Positions 55,541 through 63,249 of a stretch of DNA of 64,000 nucleotides are shown in pieces. How positions within the stretch are numbered: the stretch's first letter is position 1; the number at the start of each line of letters is the position of its first letter. Both the position numbers and the translations under genes were made by a program. Below the pieces are notes generated by a model. It had not been told where the DNA came from, did no database searches, and worked only from the letters and a program-made list of their open reading frames with translations. Source of the DNA: an uncultured Lactobacillus sp. (GTDB lineage: Bacteria > Bacillota > Bacilli > Lactobacillales > Lactobacillaceae); the NCBI GenBank assembly GCA_937916845.1, contig CALFSK010000016.1:1-64000 (forward strand), in the 5' to 3' direction.

Positions 55541-55753
55541 TTATTTAACTTGTGTGTGGGCTGCCATCAAAACCATCAAGTTTTGACTAGTTGGCATCAT
55601 CGCGTAGCTCGGATTCTTTTGTAACGCCGCACTTACACTTGGGACCTTAGCTTGTGCTGACGCAGTCTTACTATGACCTAAATTTCCCATCCCAGCTGCC
55701 AGAGCCAAAACCGCTGCAGCGCCTAAAACATCTTTAATCACAATTTTTAACAT
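55541..55753 (-). CDS. small secreted peptide
   Basis: 70 residues with a signal peptide (about 1-34, cleavage near ASAQA) and a mature part of about 35 residues, uncharged and Met/Ser-rich. No cysteine and no bacteriocin double-glycine leader. Located upstream of the AraC-like gene on the same strand but with its own terminator. Unknown. Confidence 0.55.
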   Translation of the reverse strand: MLKIVIKDVLGAAAVLALAAGMGNLGHSKTASAQAKVPSVSAALQKNPSYAMMPTSQNLMVLMAAHTQVK

Positions 55754-55923
55754 TTCATTTACCTCTTTCTCAATATGAACCTAGTATACCTGGGATAACG
55801 AACGAAAGATTGCGATTTTTTATCGTCTTCACTAAAGTTAAAAAGTTAACTGAAAGCCTTTACATTTCAATATCAGGTTAATTTTTTATGCTTAGCGCTT
55901 ACATTTTTTATCAGGCTACCCCA

Positions 55924-56742
55924 TCAGTTGAAATACTTGTCTAACACCTGCTGGATTCCTGGCTGGTTATTAGCCGTGGTGACGAGGTCAGCCGCCGCCT
56001 TGACTGCTGCGGGCGCGTTTCCCATTGCGACCCCTACGCCCGCCGTCTTTAACATGTCCACATCGTTAAAATTATCGCCAAAGGCAATGGCTGCTTGTGG
56101 TGATAATTGGTCTTCTTTTAACAACGTTGTTAGCGCAGCCGCCTTCGTGACGCCATTTGCAACGATTTCCAAATAGGTCTCCTTTGACCGGTAAGCCGTT
56201 AGTTCTCCAAATTCTGGTTCCTGTAAGGTCTTTTCAACCGCACTGATAACGCTTGGGTCCGCCATAATTAACATCTTATGTACCGGTTCGCTGCCTACCC
56301 GCAACCACGCCGCCAGATTCGTCACCTGAGGATCAAACCCAATTCCCGCTGCTTCCTGTTGTTCCCACGGCCCCACATTCGCCACAAACCAGTCGTTATT
56401 AGCGTACAGATTAATGGATGCAACTGGCCACCGTTCAGCGACCACCCGCTGGACCTTTTGTGCCAATGCCCGTGGAATCGGCTGTTCTGCAAAGACCTGT
56501 AGCCGGTCGTTAGCATCCGTTTTAGCCGTTAAAGCGCCGTTATAAGCAATCATCGTAGAATCGATACCCAGTTGTTGCGCAATCTGGAACATTCCCTTCG
56601 GTGGCCGCGCTGACGCCAACACCATCTTCGCCCCACACTGCACCGCAGCCTGGACCCCGCTAATCGTTTGGGAAAGTAACTTTCCCTGGTCATCAACCAA
56701 AGTCCCGTCGATATCGCTCACAATTAATTTAATCGCTGTCAT
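55924..56742 (-). CDS. Cof-type HAD phosphatase
   Basis: HAD-IIB sugar-phosphatase-like protein of 272 residues: motif I VSDIDGTLVDD (nucleophile Asp9), motif II LASARPP, motif IV FGDNFNDVDML, with a Cof-type C2 cap between. Cytosolic. Substrate unknown, often sugar phosphates or pyridoxal phosphate. Confidence 0.88.
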   Translation of the reverse strand: MTAIKLIVSDIDGTLVDDQGKLLSQTISGVQAAVQCGAKMVLASARPPKGMFQIAQQLGIDSTMIAYNGALTAKTDANDRLQVFAEQPIPRALAQKVQRVVAERWPVASINLYANNDWFVANVGPWEQQEAAGIGFDPQVTNLAAWLRVGSEPVHKMLIMADPSVISAVEKTLQEPEFGELTAYRSKETYLEIVANGVTKAAALTTLLKEDQLSPQAAIAFGDNFNDVDMLKTAGVGVAMGNAPAAVKAAADLVTTANNQPGIQQVLDKYFN

Positions 56743-56864
56743 TTGATTACTCCTCTACATACAAAAATTTGCCATTAGACTTCTGAAAACTAGCAAAAAA
56801 GAGTTTGGGTCAAAACTCAAAAAGCCAATCAGAAAAATGGCTGGTTGGTTTTTCCTATTGTTAT

Positions 56865-56992
56865 GGTCGAAACGTGGTCCAAAAGGCAATTTGTTCCGCT
56901 TAACCCGAAAGCAGTGACTATTCCAAAACCCAGGAATAATCACTGCTTTCACGTTAATGCTCGCAAATTAACCGCCTTTTGGCCCACTCTCT
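56865..56992 (-). repeat. family B structured repeat, long copy
   Basis: Outer stem CCAAAAGGC/GCCTTTTGG with AATTTG/CAAATT inside, and an 18-bp inner hairpin (GAAAGCAGTGA, TATTCC and partners). Lies 8 bp downstream of the MerR gene. The flank GTCGAAACGTG is shared with the other copy. Confidence 0.75.
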
Positions 56993-56999
56993 CCAATAC

Positions 57000-57446
57000 C
57001 TATTCTTTGGACTTCAGCTCAAACTTAGCCTGATTATCCACTAATTTTGCGTATAATTCTTGCGTTGGATCCGGATCAAATGGCCCTAGATCCACTAAAA
57101 TTTCCCCGTTGTCCGCCACTTCAAACCCTTGGTACCGATCAAATAAGACGTGGTACATCGTTTGGGCCGGTTGCATTCGCTCATCCACCTGAGCGGCCGC
57201 TGCCTTCAAGGTATAGCCGGTCTGCAATAAGTTACTCATCGCAGCCGCCTTAATCACCATGCGCATGTTATAAATCCGTGCGCGCCCTGGTTCATCCTGG
57301 TTCTTTGGAATAATGTACCCCTTTTTTTGCCAGTAACGTAGCTGTCGTGGCGAGACACCAGTCATTTTACTAAGTTCACTAATACCAATAGTCAGTTGTC
57401 CCTTATGAAACATTTCCTGAAAATCTGACCGCGTGCCGTTAGTCAT
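57000..57446 (-). CDS. MerR-family regulator
   Basis: 148 residues; MerR winged helix at about 18-85 (IGISELSKMTGVSPRQLRYWQKKGYI), short C-terminal part. No cysteines for metal sensing. It resembles lactobacillar MerR proteins of the GlnR/YraB type without a clear effector. It follows the NmrA-like reductase gene on the same strand with a 95-bp gap. Confidence 0.85.
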   Translation of the reverse strand: MTNGTRSDFQEMFHKGQLTIGISELSKMTGVSPRQLRYWQKKGYIIPKNQDEPGRARIYNMRMVIKAAAMSNLLQTGYTLKAAAAQVDERMQPAQTMYHVLFDRYQGFEVADNGEILVDLGPFDPDPTQELYAKLVDNQAKFELKSKE

Positions 57447-57540
57447 TTCTGGCGCCCCTTTCCATCCGTTTTACTACGTTAAATTATAGCATGGAATTTT
57501 GACGCTACCGTGCAACCCGCTTGAATTTTTACCGATAACT

Positions 57541-58401
57541 TTAGTTATGGTAGTTTGCTTTCAAAAAATCAATTAACGATTGGGCAGGACGGCCCATAAT
57601 TGTTTCGAAATCTGAACTTACCGTCTCCAGCAATCCGCGAGCCCCGCCAGCATACATTGAAGCAAGCATGGGGCCTTCGCCGCCTTGGTTATACAGATCA
57701 CTAAAGGCCTGCAAACCGATGGGCTGATAACCAATTGGCTGACCACTGACCGTACTCAACACTTGTGCCAGCTCTGGCATCGTATAGTTTTGCGATTGCG
57801 TTAACGTATAGATGCGGCCATTAATTAACAGTTCCGGGGTAGTCGCGACCTTCGCAAACGCCGCCGCGCTATCCGTTTGAGTAATAAAACTAAGCGCCTT
57901 ATCCGCCATTGGATAAATCACATTGTGACGTTCAATCAATTCTGGTAAATATGGCACCAACGGATCAGCGTACAAGGCGTTTCGAATAATTGTATAGTTG
58001 ACGCCGCTACCAGCCAAACGCCGTGGCACGTAGCCGTAAAATGCGGATAGCGCAAACGGATTATCAACCTGATCCGCGATAAAGCCCATGACTAGTAAAT
58101 GTTTAACGTGCGCAGCCGTCACCGCTTGAAGAACATTCTCAAACTCTGTGACCCGGCTAAAACTGTCATGACTTTTGCTAGGAATATAAATAAAAACATC
58201 ACTATCTTGACCCACTGCCTTCAAGCTATCGATATTTTGATAATCAATCGCACTAACGGTCATCCCACGTTGTTTAAACGCGGCCGCCTTGCTAGGCGTG
58301 TGCACGCCTAAATTAAGTTCATCAGCAGAGACTAACTCAGCCATTGCTTCTACAACCTGTTGGCCCAAATGACCCGTGGCACCCGTAATCGTATATTTCA
58401 T
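57541..58401 (-). CDS. NmrA-like NAD(P)-binding reductase
   Basis: 286-residue atypical short-chain dehydrogenase with TGATGHLGQQV at the N-terminus (QorB/YtfG type, NAD(P)H:quinone reductase family). There is no catalytic YxxxK motif of classical SDRs, as usual in this branch. GAGGCGG precedes the ATG. An 8-bp-arm inverted repeat overlaps its upstream region. Confidence 0.85.
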   Translation of the reverse strand: MKYTITGATGHLGQQVVEAMAELVSADELNLGVHTPSKAAAFKQRGMTVSAIDYQNIDSLKAVGQDSDVFIYIPSKSHDSFSRVTEFENVLQAVTAAHVKHLLVMGFIADQVDNPFALSAFYGYVPRRLAGSGVNYTIIRNALYADPLVPYLPELIERHNVIYPMADKALSFITQTDSAAAFAKVATTPELLINGRIYTLTQSQNYTMPELAQVLSTVSGQPIGYQPIGLQAFSDLYNQGGEGPMLASMYAGGARGLLETVSSDFETIMGRPAQSLIDFLKANYHN

Positions 58402-58418
58402 TTTGATTCCGCCTCTCT

Positions 58419-58437
58419 TGTAACTTTATAAGTTACA
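58419..58437. promoter_or_regulatory. inverted repeat upstream of reductase
   Basis: TGTAACTT and AAGTTACA, perfect arms separated by TAT, 18 bp upstream of the start codon. The sequence resembles HxlR-type operators; the regulator is not encoded adjacent, unless MerR uses it. Confidence 0.6.
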
Positions 58438-58498
58438 TTTAAGCCGTTTTGGATGAAATTGTCAACTATTTTGATATCGCCGCCTTTAATTTAACGAC

Positions 58499-58548
58499 AA
58501 AAATAGTGAGCCAGAAATCAGTTGCGCATTCCTGAATCACTATTTTTT
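58499..58548. terminator. terminator downstream of PTS gene
   Basis: Hairpin AAAAATAGTGA/TCACTATTTTT with T-runs on both strands, following repeat B2. Confidence 0.75.
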
Positions 58549-58563
58549 CGTGCTATCTTTTTA

Positions 58564-58635
58564 GTCGAAACGTGTTCTAAAAGGCAGTTTGTTCCACGTT
58601 AATGCTCACAAACTAATCGCCTTTTATCACACGCT
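58564..58635 (-). repeat. family B structured repeat, short copy
   Basis: Outer stem CGTGT, AAAAGGC/GCCTTTT, ACACG with AGTTTG/CAAACT inside. Paired positions differ from the long copy in a compensating way, and the 52-base inner hairpin is absent. Lies 8 bp downstream of the PTS gene. Confidence 0.75.
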
Positions 58636-58643
58636 GTTAGTTG

Positions 58644-60644
58644 TTAAGCCGTTTGTTCGCCTAAGTGCTTCTTTTCAGGTGCCACCTTAACATTTTTAAC
58701 GTCGGCATCAGCAAAGCCGAATAGGTACGTTAATGTGAAGGAAACAACGATCGTTGCAACTGAAGCAATGAGGAAACCAAACAGACTGAAGTCAACACCC
58801 TTCGGATTAATAAAGGAGGTCACACCAATAATGGAACCGGCAAAGCCCCACATATTAACGTTCAATAGACCAGTTAGGAAGCCCCCAACAGCCCCACCAA
58901 TGCTGGCAGTAACGAATGCCCGACCGTACTTTAAGTTAATCCCGTACATTGCGGGTTCCGTAACACCACAAAAGGCAGAAATGGTTGCTGGCCAAGCTAA
59001 CTCTTTAACACTAGCAACTTTGGTCTTTAAGGCGATGGCTAGAACGGCCCCACCTTGGGCAACCATCGTTGCGGAAATAATCGCGTTGATGTAACTGTGT
59101 CCGGTCGTCGTAATGTCGTTGACCACGATTGGAATAATCGCCCAGTGAAGCCCGAAAATAACTAGAACTTGGTAGAATCCACCGATGATCAAGCCAGAAA
59201 TTGCGGGACTTAATTGGTAGATGCCCATGATACCAGCTGCCAATGCACCGGAGAACGCTGTAATGATAGGTCCGATGAATAGAATAATGACCCCAGAAAT
59301 CAAAACAACTTCAATCAATGGCACAAAAATCATCCGTAATACGACTGGAATAACCCGTTTCAGCCATGGTTCTAATTTGCTTGCTAACCACGCCCCGGCA
59401 ATCATTGGGAAAATCGAGTACGTGTATGAAGCCATGTGAACCGGTAGCCCAAAGAAGTCAGCGTTGATGGCCATTCCTAACAGGTGACTCGTCACCTTGC
59501 CACCCGTAGCGAGTGCAATGATGGATGGATACGTCAGTACCCCACCAACGATCCCCATAATAACCGGATCAGAGCCTAATTTCTTAGCAGCCGTAAACCC
59601 GACGAAGATCGGTAAGAAGTAGAACACTGAGTCCCCCATCGCGTTGATGATAATGTAGGTTGGCGCCTTGTCTGAAACCACGTTGAAGGTCGTTAGTAAG
59701 GCCAAGACCCCTTTTAGAATCCCAGAAGCAGCTAACAAACCAATCACTGGAATCATCGCACCCGTAATGACCCCAATTAAACTACTGAACGAGTGCTTCA
59801 CTTTTTGCCACGGCGTCATTTTTTTCCAAGCGGCGCGGTTGGCTTCTTTTTCCATCGCGGCGGTGGAGGCTTCATCATCGCCAAATCCGGGGCCTAGTTG
59901 GTTAATAATTGCATCATACACATCATTGACGGCGGGCCCAATAACCACTTGATACTGGCCCCCAGCCTTAGCCACGTCGATGACCCCCTGTAAATTACGA
60001 ATCACATCATCGTTGGCTTGCTGTTCATCTTTCAGGTAAAAACGCACCCGGGTAATACAATGAATGACGCTCTTAACATTGCCTGCGCCACCAACATTTT
60101 CAAGAATCTCTACCGCTAAGTCATCGTACTTGTTACCCGACTTCTTTGCGGGTTTAGTAGTAGCCGCTGGCATCACTTCTTTTTTCAAGTCGACGACGGC
60201 ACCCACAACGCCCGCCTTAATCTCGCCTTCGTTAGCATCCAGCTTTTCAACCATATCCGCTGAATTGGTCACGGCAATAATGACGGTCGTTCGTTTACCA
60301 GCCGCCGCAACGGCTTGAATGTCCATGATACCGATTGGGTCGCCGGCTTCAACGTGGTCACCAGTTTTAATCTGAATCTTAAACGGTGGCTGGTTACCCA
60401 TTTCAACCGTATCGATTCCCAAATGAACCAATACTTCTAACCCGTTATCGGCTTTAAATCCAATCGCATGTAGCGTGTCCGCAACCATCGTTACTTCCCC
60501 GCTAACCGGTGCAACGATTTTGCCCACAGACGGTTCAATCCCAAATCCTTGTCCCATCATCCCCTGTGAGAAAACTGGATCTTGAATGGCACTCAGCGGA
60601 ATCAAACGTCCCGCTACCGGTGTTAATAATTGCACTTGTTTCAT
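58644..60644 (-). CDS. beta-glucoside-family PTS permease, IIA-IIB-IIC
   Basis: 666-residue fused EII. The IIA domain comes first (phospho-His74 in VLVHLGIDTV, assisting His59), then IIB with Cys196 in SVIHCITRVRF, then IIC with about ten helices. The usual BglF order is IIB-IIC-IIA, so domain order is rearranged. I start at the ATG seven bases after GGGGGAG; the longer frame adds a basic 13-residue stretch. A cre site lies upstream. Substrate: glucoside or trehalose-like, not resolved. Confidence 0.88.
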   Translation of the reverse strand: MKQVQLLTPVAGRLIPLSAIQDPVFSQGMMGQGFGIEPSVGKIVAPVSGEVTMVADTLHAIGFKADNGLEVLVHLGIDTVEMGNQPPFKIQIKTGDHVEAGDPIGIMDIQAVAAAGKRTTVIIAVTNSADMVEKLDANEGEIKAGVVGAVVDLKKEVMPAATTKPAKKSGNKYDDLAVEILENVGGAGNVKSVIHCITRVRFYLKDEQQANDDVIRNLQGVIDVAKAGGQYQVVIGPAVNDVYDAIINQLGPGFGDDEASTAAMEKEANRAAWKKMTPWQKVKHSFSSLIGVITGAMIPVIGLLAASGILKGVLALLTTFNVVSDKAPTYIIINAMGDSVFYFLPIFVGFTAAKKLGSDPVIMGIVGGVLTYPSIIALATGGKVTSHLLGMAINADFFGLPVHMASYTYSIFPMIAGAWLASKLEPWLKRVIPVVLRMIFVPLIEVVLISGVIILFIGPIITAFSGALAAGIMGIYQLSPAISGLIIGGFYQVLVIFGLHWAIIPIVVNDITTTGHSYINAIISATMVAQGGAVLAIALKTKVASVKELAWPATISAFCGVTEPAMYGINLKYGRAFVTASIGGAVGGFLTGLLNVNMWGFAGSIIGVTSFINPKGVDFSLFGFLIASVATIVVSFTLTYLFGFADADVKNVKVAPEKKHLGEQTA

Positions 60645-60825
60645 TGTGATTCTCCCCCTTCTGTTTCTAATCACAGCTGCCAAGTTCTAAAGCACCCGGC
60701 TAATCCATTAGCTGGTTTAATTCGTCAGTTCCGTAACTGCCATCATTGTGAACCGGTGAATCATCCCAACGTCGCTAGTTATCAAAGTTGCATTACATCC
60801 CCCACCTCAATTGACCTTTGATTCA
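60645..60825. other. PTS leader region with hairpins
   Basis: Minus-strand short hairpins CAGTT/AACTG and GCTAAT/ATTAGC lie between the cre site and the gene. A LicT-type antiterminator site was considered but not recognised. Confidence 0.3.
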
Positions 60826-60840
60826 GAAAGCGCTTTCACT
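60826..60840 (-). promoter_or_regulatory. cre site of PTS gene
   Basis: GTGAAAGCGCTTTCT on the minus strand is close to the ideal CcpA site, upstream of the PTS permease. Confidence 0.7.
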
Positions 60841-60927
60841 TTTCGCCATTAAGCATAACTGGCCACAAATTAATGGTCAAACATGTTAACCTAATATGTT
60901 CGTTTATATAGTCATTAAACAAACGAC

Positions 60928-61599
60928 TTAATTAGTTTTACTACCTTCCAAACCGAGTCTTAACCGGTCGGCTCCTAAGAAAGAGGCCTCAAACGCCGCG
61001 GTTGTCTTAAACTGCTTTCCGAATTCAACGATCAGGGCGTGAAATTCACGGGCTTTTTCAAAATCCGGGGTCCAGTTTGCTTTGATCTGTGCTTGGGATT
61101 TTAAATAACCACTCGGCAACGTTTGACCCAGCCAGCCGAATAAGCGCCGTAAATAGGTATCAACAATAATGGTTGGCTGGTTAAAAACGTACATACTAAA
61201 GTAATCGGCCGTTTCATCGCCAACGCCACGTAAGGCTTTAAGCTCCCGACGTAACTGGTCGGCTGGTAACGTCCGGATCCGGCCCAAGTCAAAGTTGTAC
61301 TGACCACACCAAGCCGCCAAGCCTTGGAGCGTTGGGACTTTGCGGGTATAAAACCCCGCGGGCTTAACCAGTGCGGTCAATTGCTCAGCTGATAATGCTA
61401 ATAAGCGCTCCGGCTCAAACCCGGTGGCCGCTTTTAGGTTTGCTAAGGCGTAGTCAACGTTGCGCCAATTCGTATTTTGAACCAGAATGCCACCCCACAA
61501 GATCTCCCACGGGGTTTCGGCGGGTGGTACACCTGGTTCCAGCCAGTGTTGTGGTCCCATTTCGGTTAGCATCGTTTGGTATAAATCTTCGATTGTCAT
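60928..61599 (-). CDS. endonuclease III-like HhH-GPD protein without Fe-S cluster
   Basis: DNA glycosylase fold, 223 residues. HhH motif LKALRGVGDETADYF; the catalytic Asp lies in IIVDTYLRRLF. The lyase Lys of EndoIII (GVGxKTA) is Glu, so a monofunctional activity is expected. The C-terminal four-cysteine Fe-S loop is absent. TTG-ATG start; I use the ATG after GAGGGG. Belongs to the Endonuclease III-related family of Firmicutes. Confidence 0.82.
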   Translation of the reverse strand: MTIEDLYQTMLTEMGPQHWLEPGVPPAETPWEILWGGILVQNTNWRNVDYALANLKAATGFEPERLLALSAEQLTALVKPAGFYTRKVPTLQGLAAWCGQYNFDLGRIRTLPADQLRRELKALRGVGDETADYFSMYVFNQPTIIVDTYLRRLFGWLGQTLPSGYLKSQAQIKANWTPDFEKAREFHALIVEFGKQFKTTAAFEASFLGADRLRLGLEGSKTN

Positions 61600-61661
61600 C
61601 AATATATCCCCTCAAATTTCAAGTTACTCGCCCATTATGCCATAAAAGATCGTAAGGACAG

Positions 61662-61694
61662 CAAAAAAGGCCGTGACCACAGCCACAGCCTTTT
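61662..61694 (-). terminator. terminator after cationic secreted protein
   Basis: Minus-strand stem AAGGCTGTG/CACGGCCTT then six T. Confidence 0.8.
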
Positions 61695-61731
61695 CAGCTT
61701 TTAAAAATTATAATGCTTCTGATAAATCACT

Positions 61732-62358
61732 TTAATTTAATAAAACGTCATCAGTATTAATCACTTGCTTAACCCCAACTTTGAGTGCTGGCAACGTATA
61801 CGCCCGACTGGTTTTCTTGTTGCTAGTCCGCTGGGTCATGGTTAAATGCTTGCTGCTATTCTTAATTAAGGCATTTTTCAAATACACCTTAGTCGTCGTT
61901 TTGGCCGTTTTGACGGTCTTGATTGTTTTGCCTTTTCTAGCAATCACTAACTTAGCATGCTTGGGACCGGTGATCTTATAGTGCATCCCCTTGGTCGTCC
62001 GTTCCGCACTGACCAAGTTGATTCTTGGTGTCGCATATTTGGCTGATGAAATCGTCTTTAAATTTTTAGTGCCGTGAACTAATTTGAAGACGCCGTAGCC
62101 CTTAAAGGCTTTCGTTACGGAAAATTTACCGGACTTTACTTTAACGTTGGCAACCTTCTTGCCCTTATACTGCAAGGCTAATTTAGCCACTTTCGCCCGA
62201 CCTTTGATGGTAACAACGTGTTTCTTACTGTTATAACTGGTTTTTACCGCCGTTACTTTTGATGCTTGCGTCGTTGCGGCGTTAACGTTCAATGGTCCAA
62301 CGACGGTGACCACCGCAGCCATTGACATGACAGAAATAATTTTCTTTGAAAAACGCAT
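61732..62358 (-). CDS. secreted cationic beta-domain protein
   Basis: Signal peptide about 1-28 with cleavage after NVNAA. The mature 180 residues are Lys/Thr-rich and strongly basic, with two beta-sandwich-like repeats (VVTIKGRAKVAKLALQYKGK; MHYKITGPKHAKLVIARKGK). No LPXTG or lipobox, so it is released or held by charge on the wall. Function unknown. Confidence 0.65.
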   Translation of the reverse strand: MRFSKKIISVMSMAAVVTVVGPLNVNAATTQASKVTAVKTSYNSKKHVVTIKGRAKVAKLALQYKGKKVANVKVKSGKFSVTKAFKGYGVFKLVHGTKNLKTISSAKYATPRINLVSAERTTKGMHYKITGPKHAKLVIARKGKTIKTVKTAKTTTKVYLKNALIKNSSKHLTMTQRTSNKKTSRAYTLPALKVGVKQVINTDDVLLN

Positions 62359-62455
62359 ACAATAAGACTCCCTTTTTGTGATAGAAACTAAACTATAAGT
62401 TCAACCCCTTCAACGCCAAAAATGCTCCTACAACTGTGGCTCTTATTCAACAGAT

Positions 62456-62497
62456 TACAAAAAGAGAACCAGTTCAGTTGCGAACTGGTCCTCTTCA
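62456..62497 (-). terminator. terminator of 85-residue gene
   Basis: Minus-strand stem AGAGGACCAGTTC/GAACTGGTTCTCT then T residues. Confidence 0.8.
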
Positions 62498-62509
62498 TTA
62501 ACCCACTAA

Positions 62510-62767
62510 CTAGTCGTCATCAACGCTTGTGCGCTTAACGGCTAATACAATGTCGGCTTTGTGGTTGGCTGGTTTAACCTTTTCCTCAAAGTCTAACTCG
62601 GCATCTTTAAATAAGTTCTGAATTTCAGTATTCACTAACGCTAAGTCTCGTGAATCGCCCTTTTGTTGCCGGATGTAAACGACGTATTGATCTGGTAATT
62701 CTTCTAGATCATATTCGACATCTTCATCATTTAAAATGACATAAACTAACTTACGTTCCTTGTTCAT
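62510..62767 (-). CDS. small acidic conserved hypothetical protein
   Basis: 85 residues, acidic, probably alpha/beta, no membrane segment. Clear ribosome site and its own terminator. Family not recognised. Confidence 0.6.
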   Translation of the reverse strand: MNKERKLVYVILNDEDVEYDLEELPDQYVVYIRQQKGDSRDLALVNTEIQNLFKDAELDFEEKVKPANHKADIVLAVKRTSVDDD

Positions 62768-62832
62768 ACGAAAAAGCCCCTTACTATGATTTAATCCCGA
62801 ATTAGTCGACTGTGGCTAATTAACGGCGTCCC

Positions 62833-62872
62833 TAATTGCGGCGATGCTAGTTAACTAGTATCGCCGCAATTA
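62833..62872. repeat. 40-bp near-perfect palindrome
   Basis: Arms TAATTGCGGCGATGCTAGTT and AACTAGTATCGCCGCAATTA, one mismatch (G-T in RNA), no loop, no T-run. Could be a cruciform-forming site, a terminator of unusual type, or an operator. Confidence 0.65.
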
Positions 62873-63249
62873 AGATGTGATTAACTTTAGTATACCAGTT
62901 TTTCACCAAAACCCGGAACCGGTTTCACTTTTGCAATAATTATTTTCATATTGTGACATTTAACCAGGTCGAAAACTCCCTGTCCCGTAGCACAACCTCA
63001 AATCACAGATTTTGCCTTTCAACCCTTAAGTATTCAATAAAGAATGCTGATTATTCATAAGCGTTTATTAACTTTTTTCAAAATACCCTTTACCATCTGA
63101 CCCCACTGATTGGAGTCTGTTATACTGATTGTTAGATTAAGAAATGGTTAGTCAATTTGTGGTGACAATCATGTTTGCCATAAATCATTTGCGACCATTA
63201 AACGGTTTTTTTATATTTAGTTAACTCAATTGATTGGGGGGGATTAACA
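62873..63249. other. intergenic region before the last gene
   Basis: About 375 bp, AT-rich, no gene seen. It should carry the promoter of the plus-strand gene. TTAGTTAACTCAATTGATT precedes its ribosome site GGGGGGGA. Confidence 0.35.

Noticed and set aside
60645..60825. LicT/BglG-type antiterminator site before the PTS gene
   Set aside because: The hairpins do not show the expected conserved RAT sequence overlapping a terminator.
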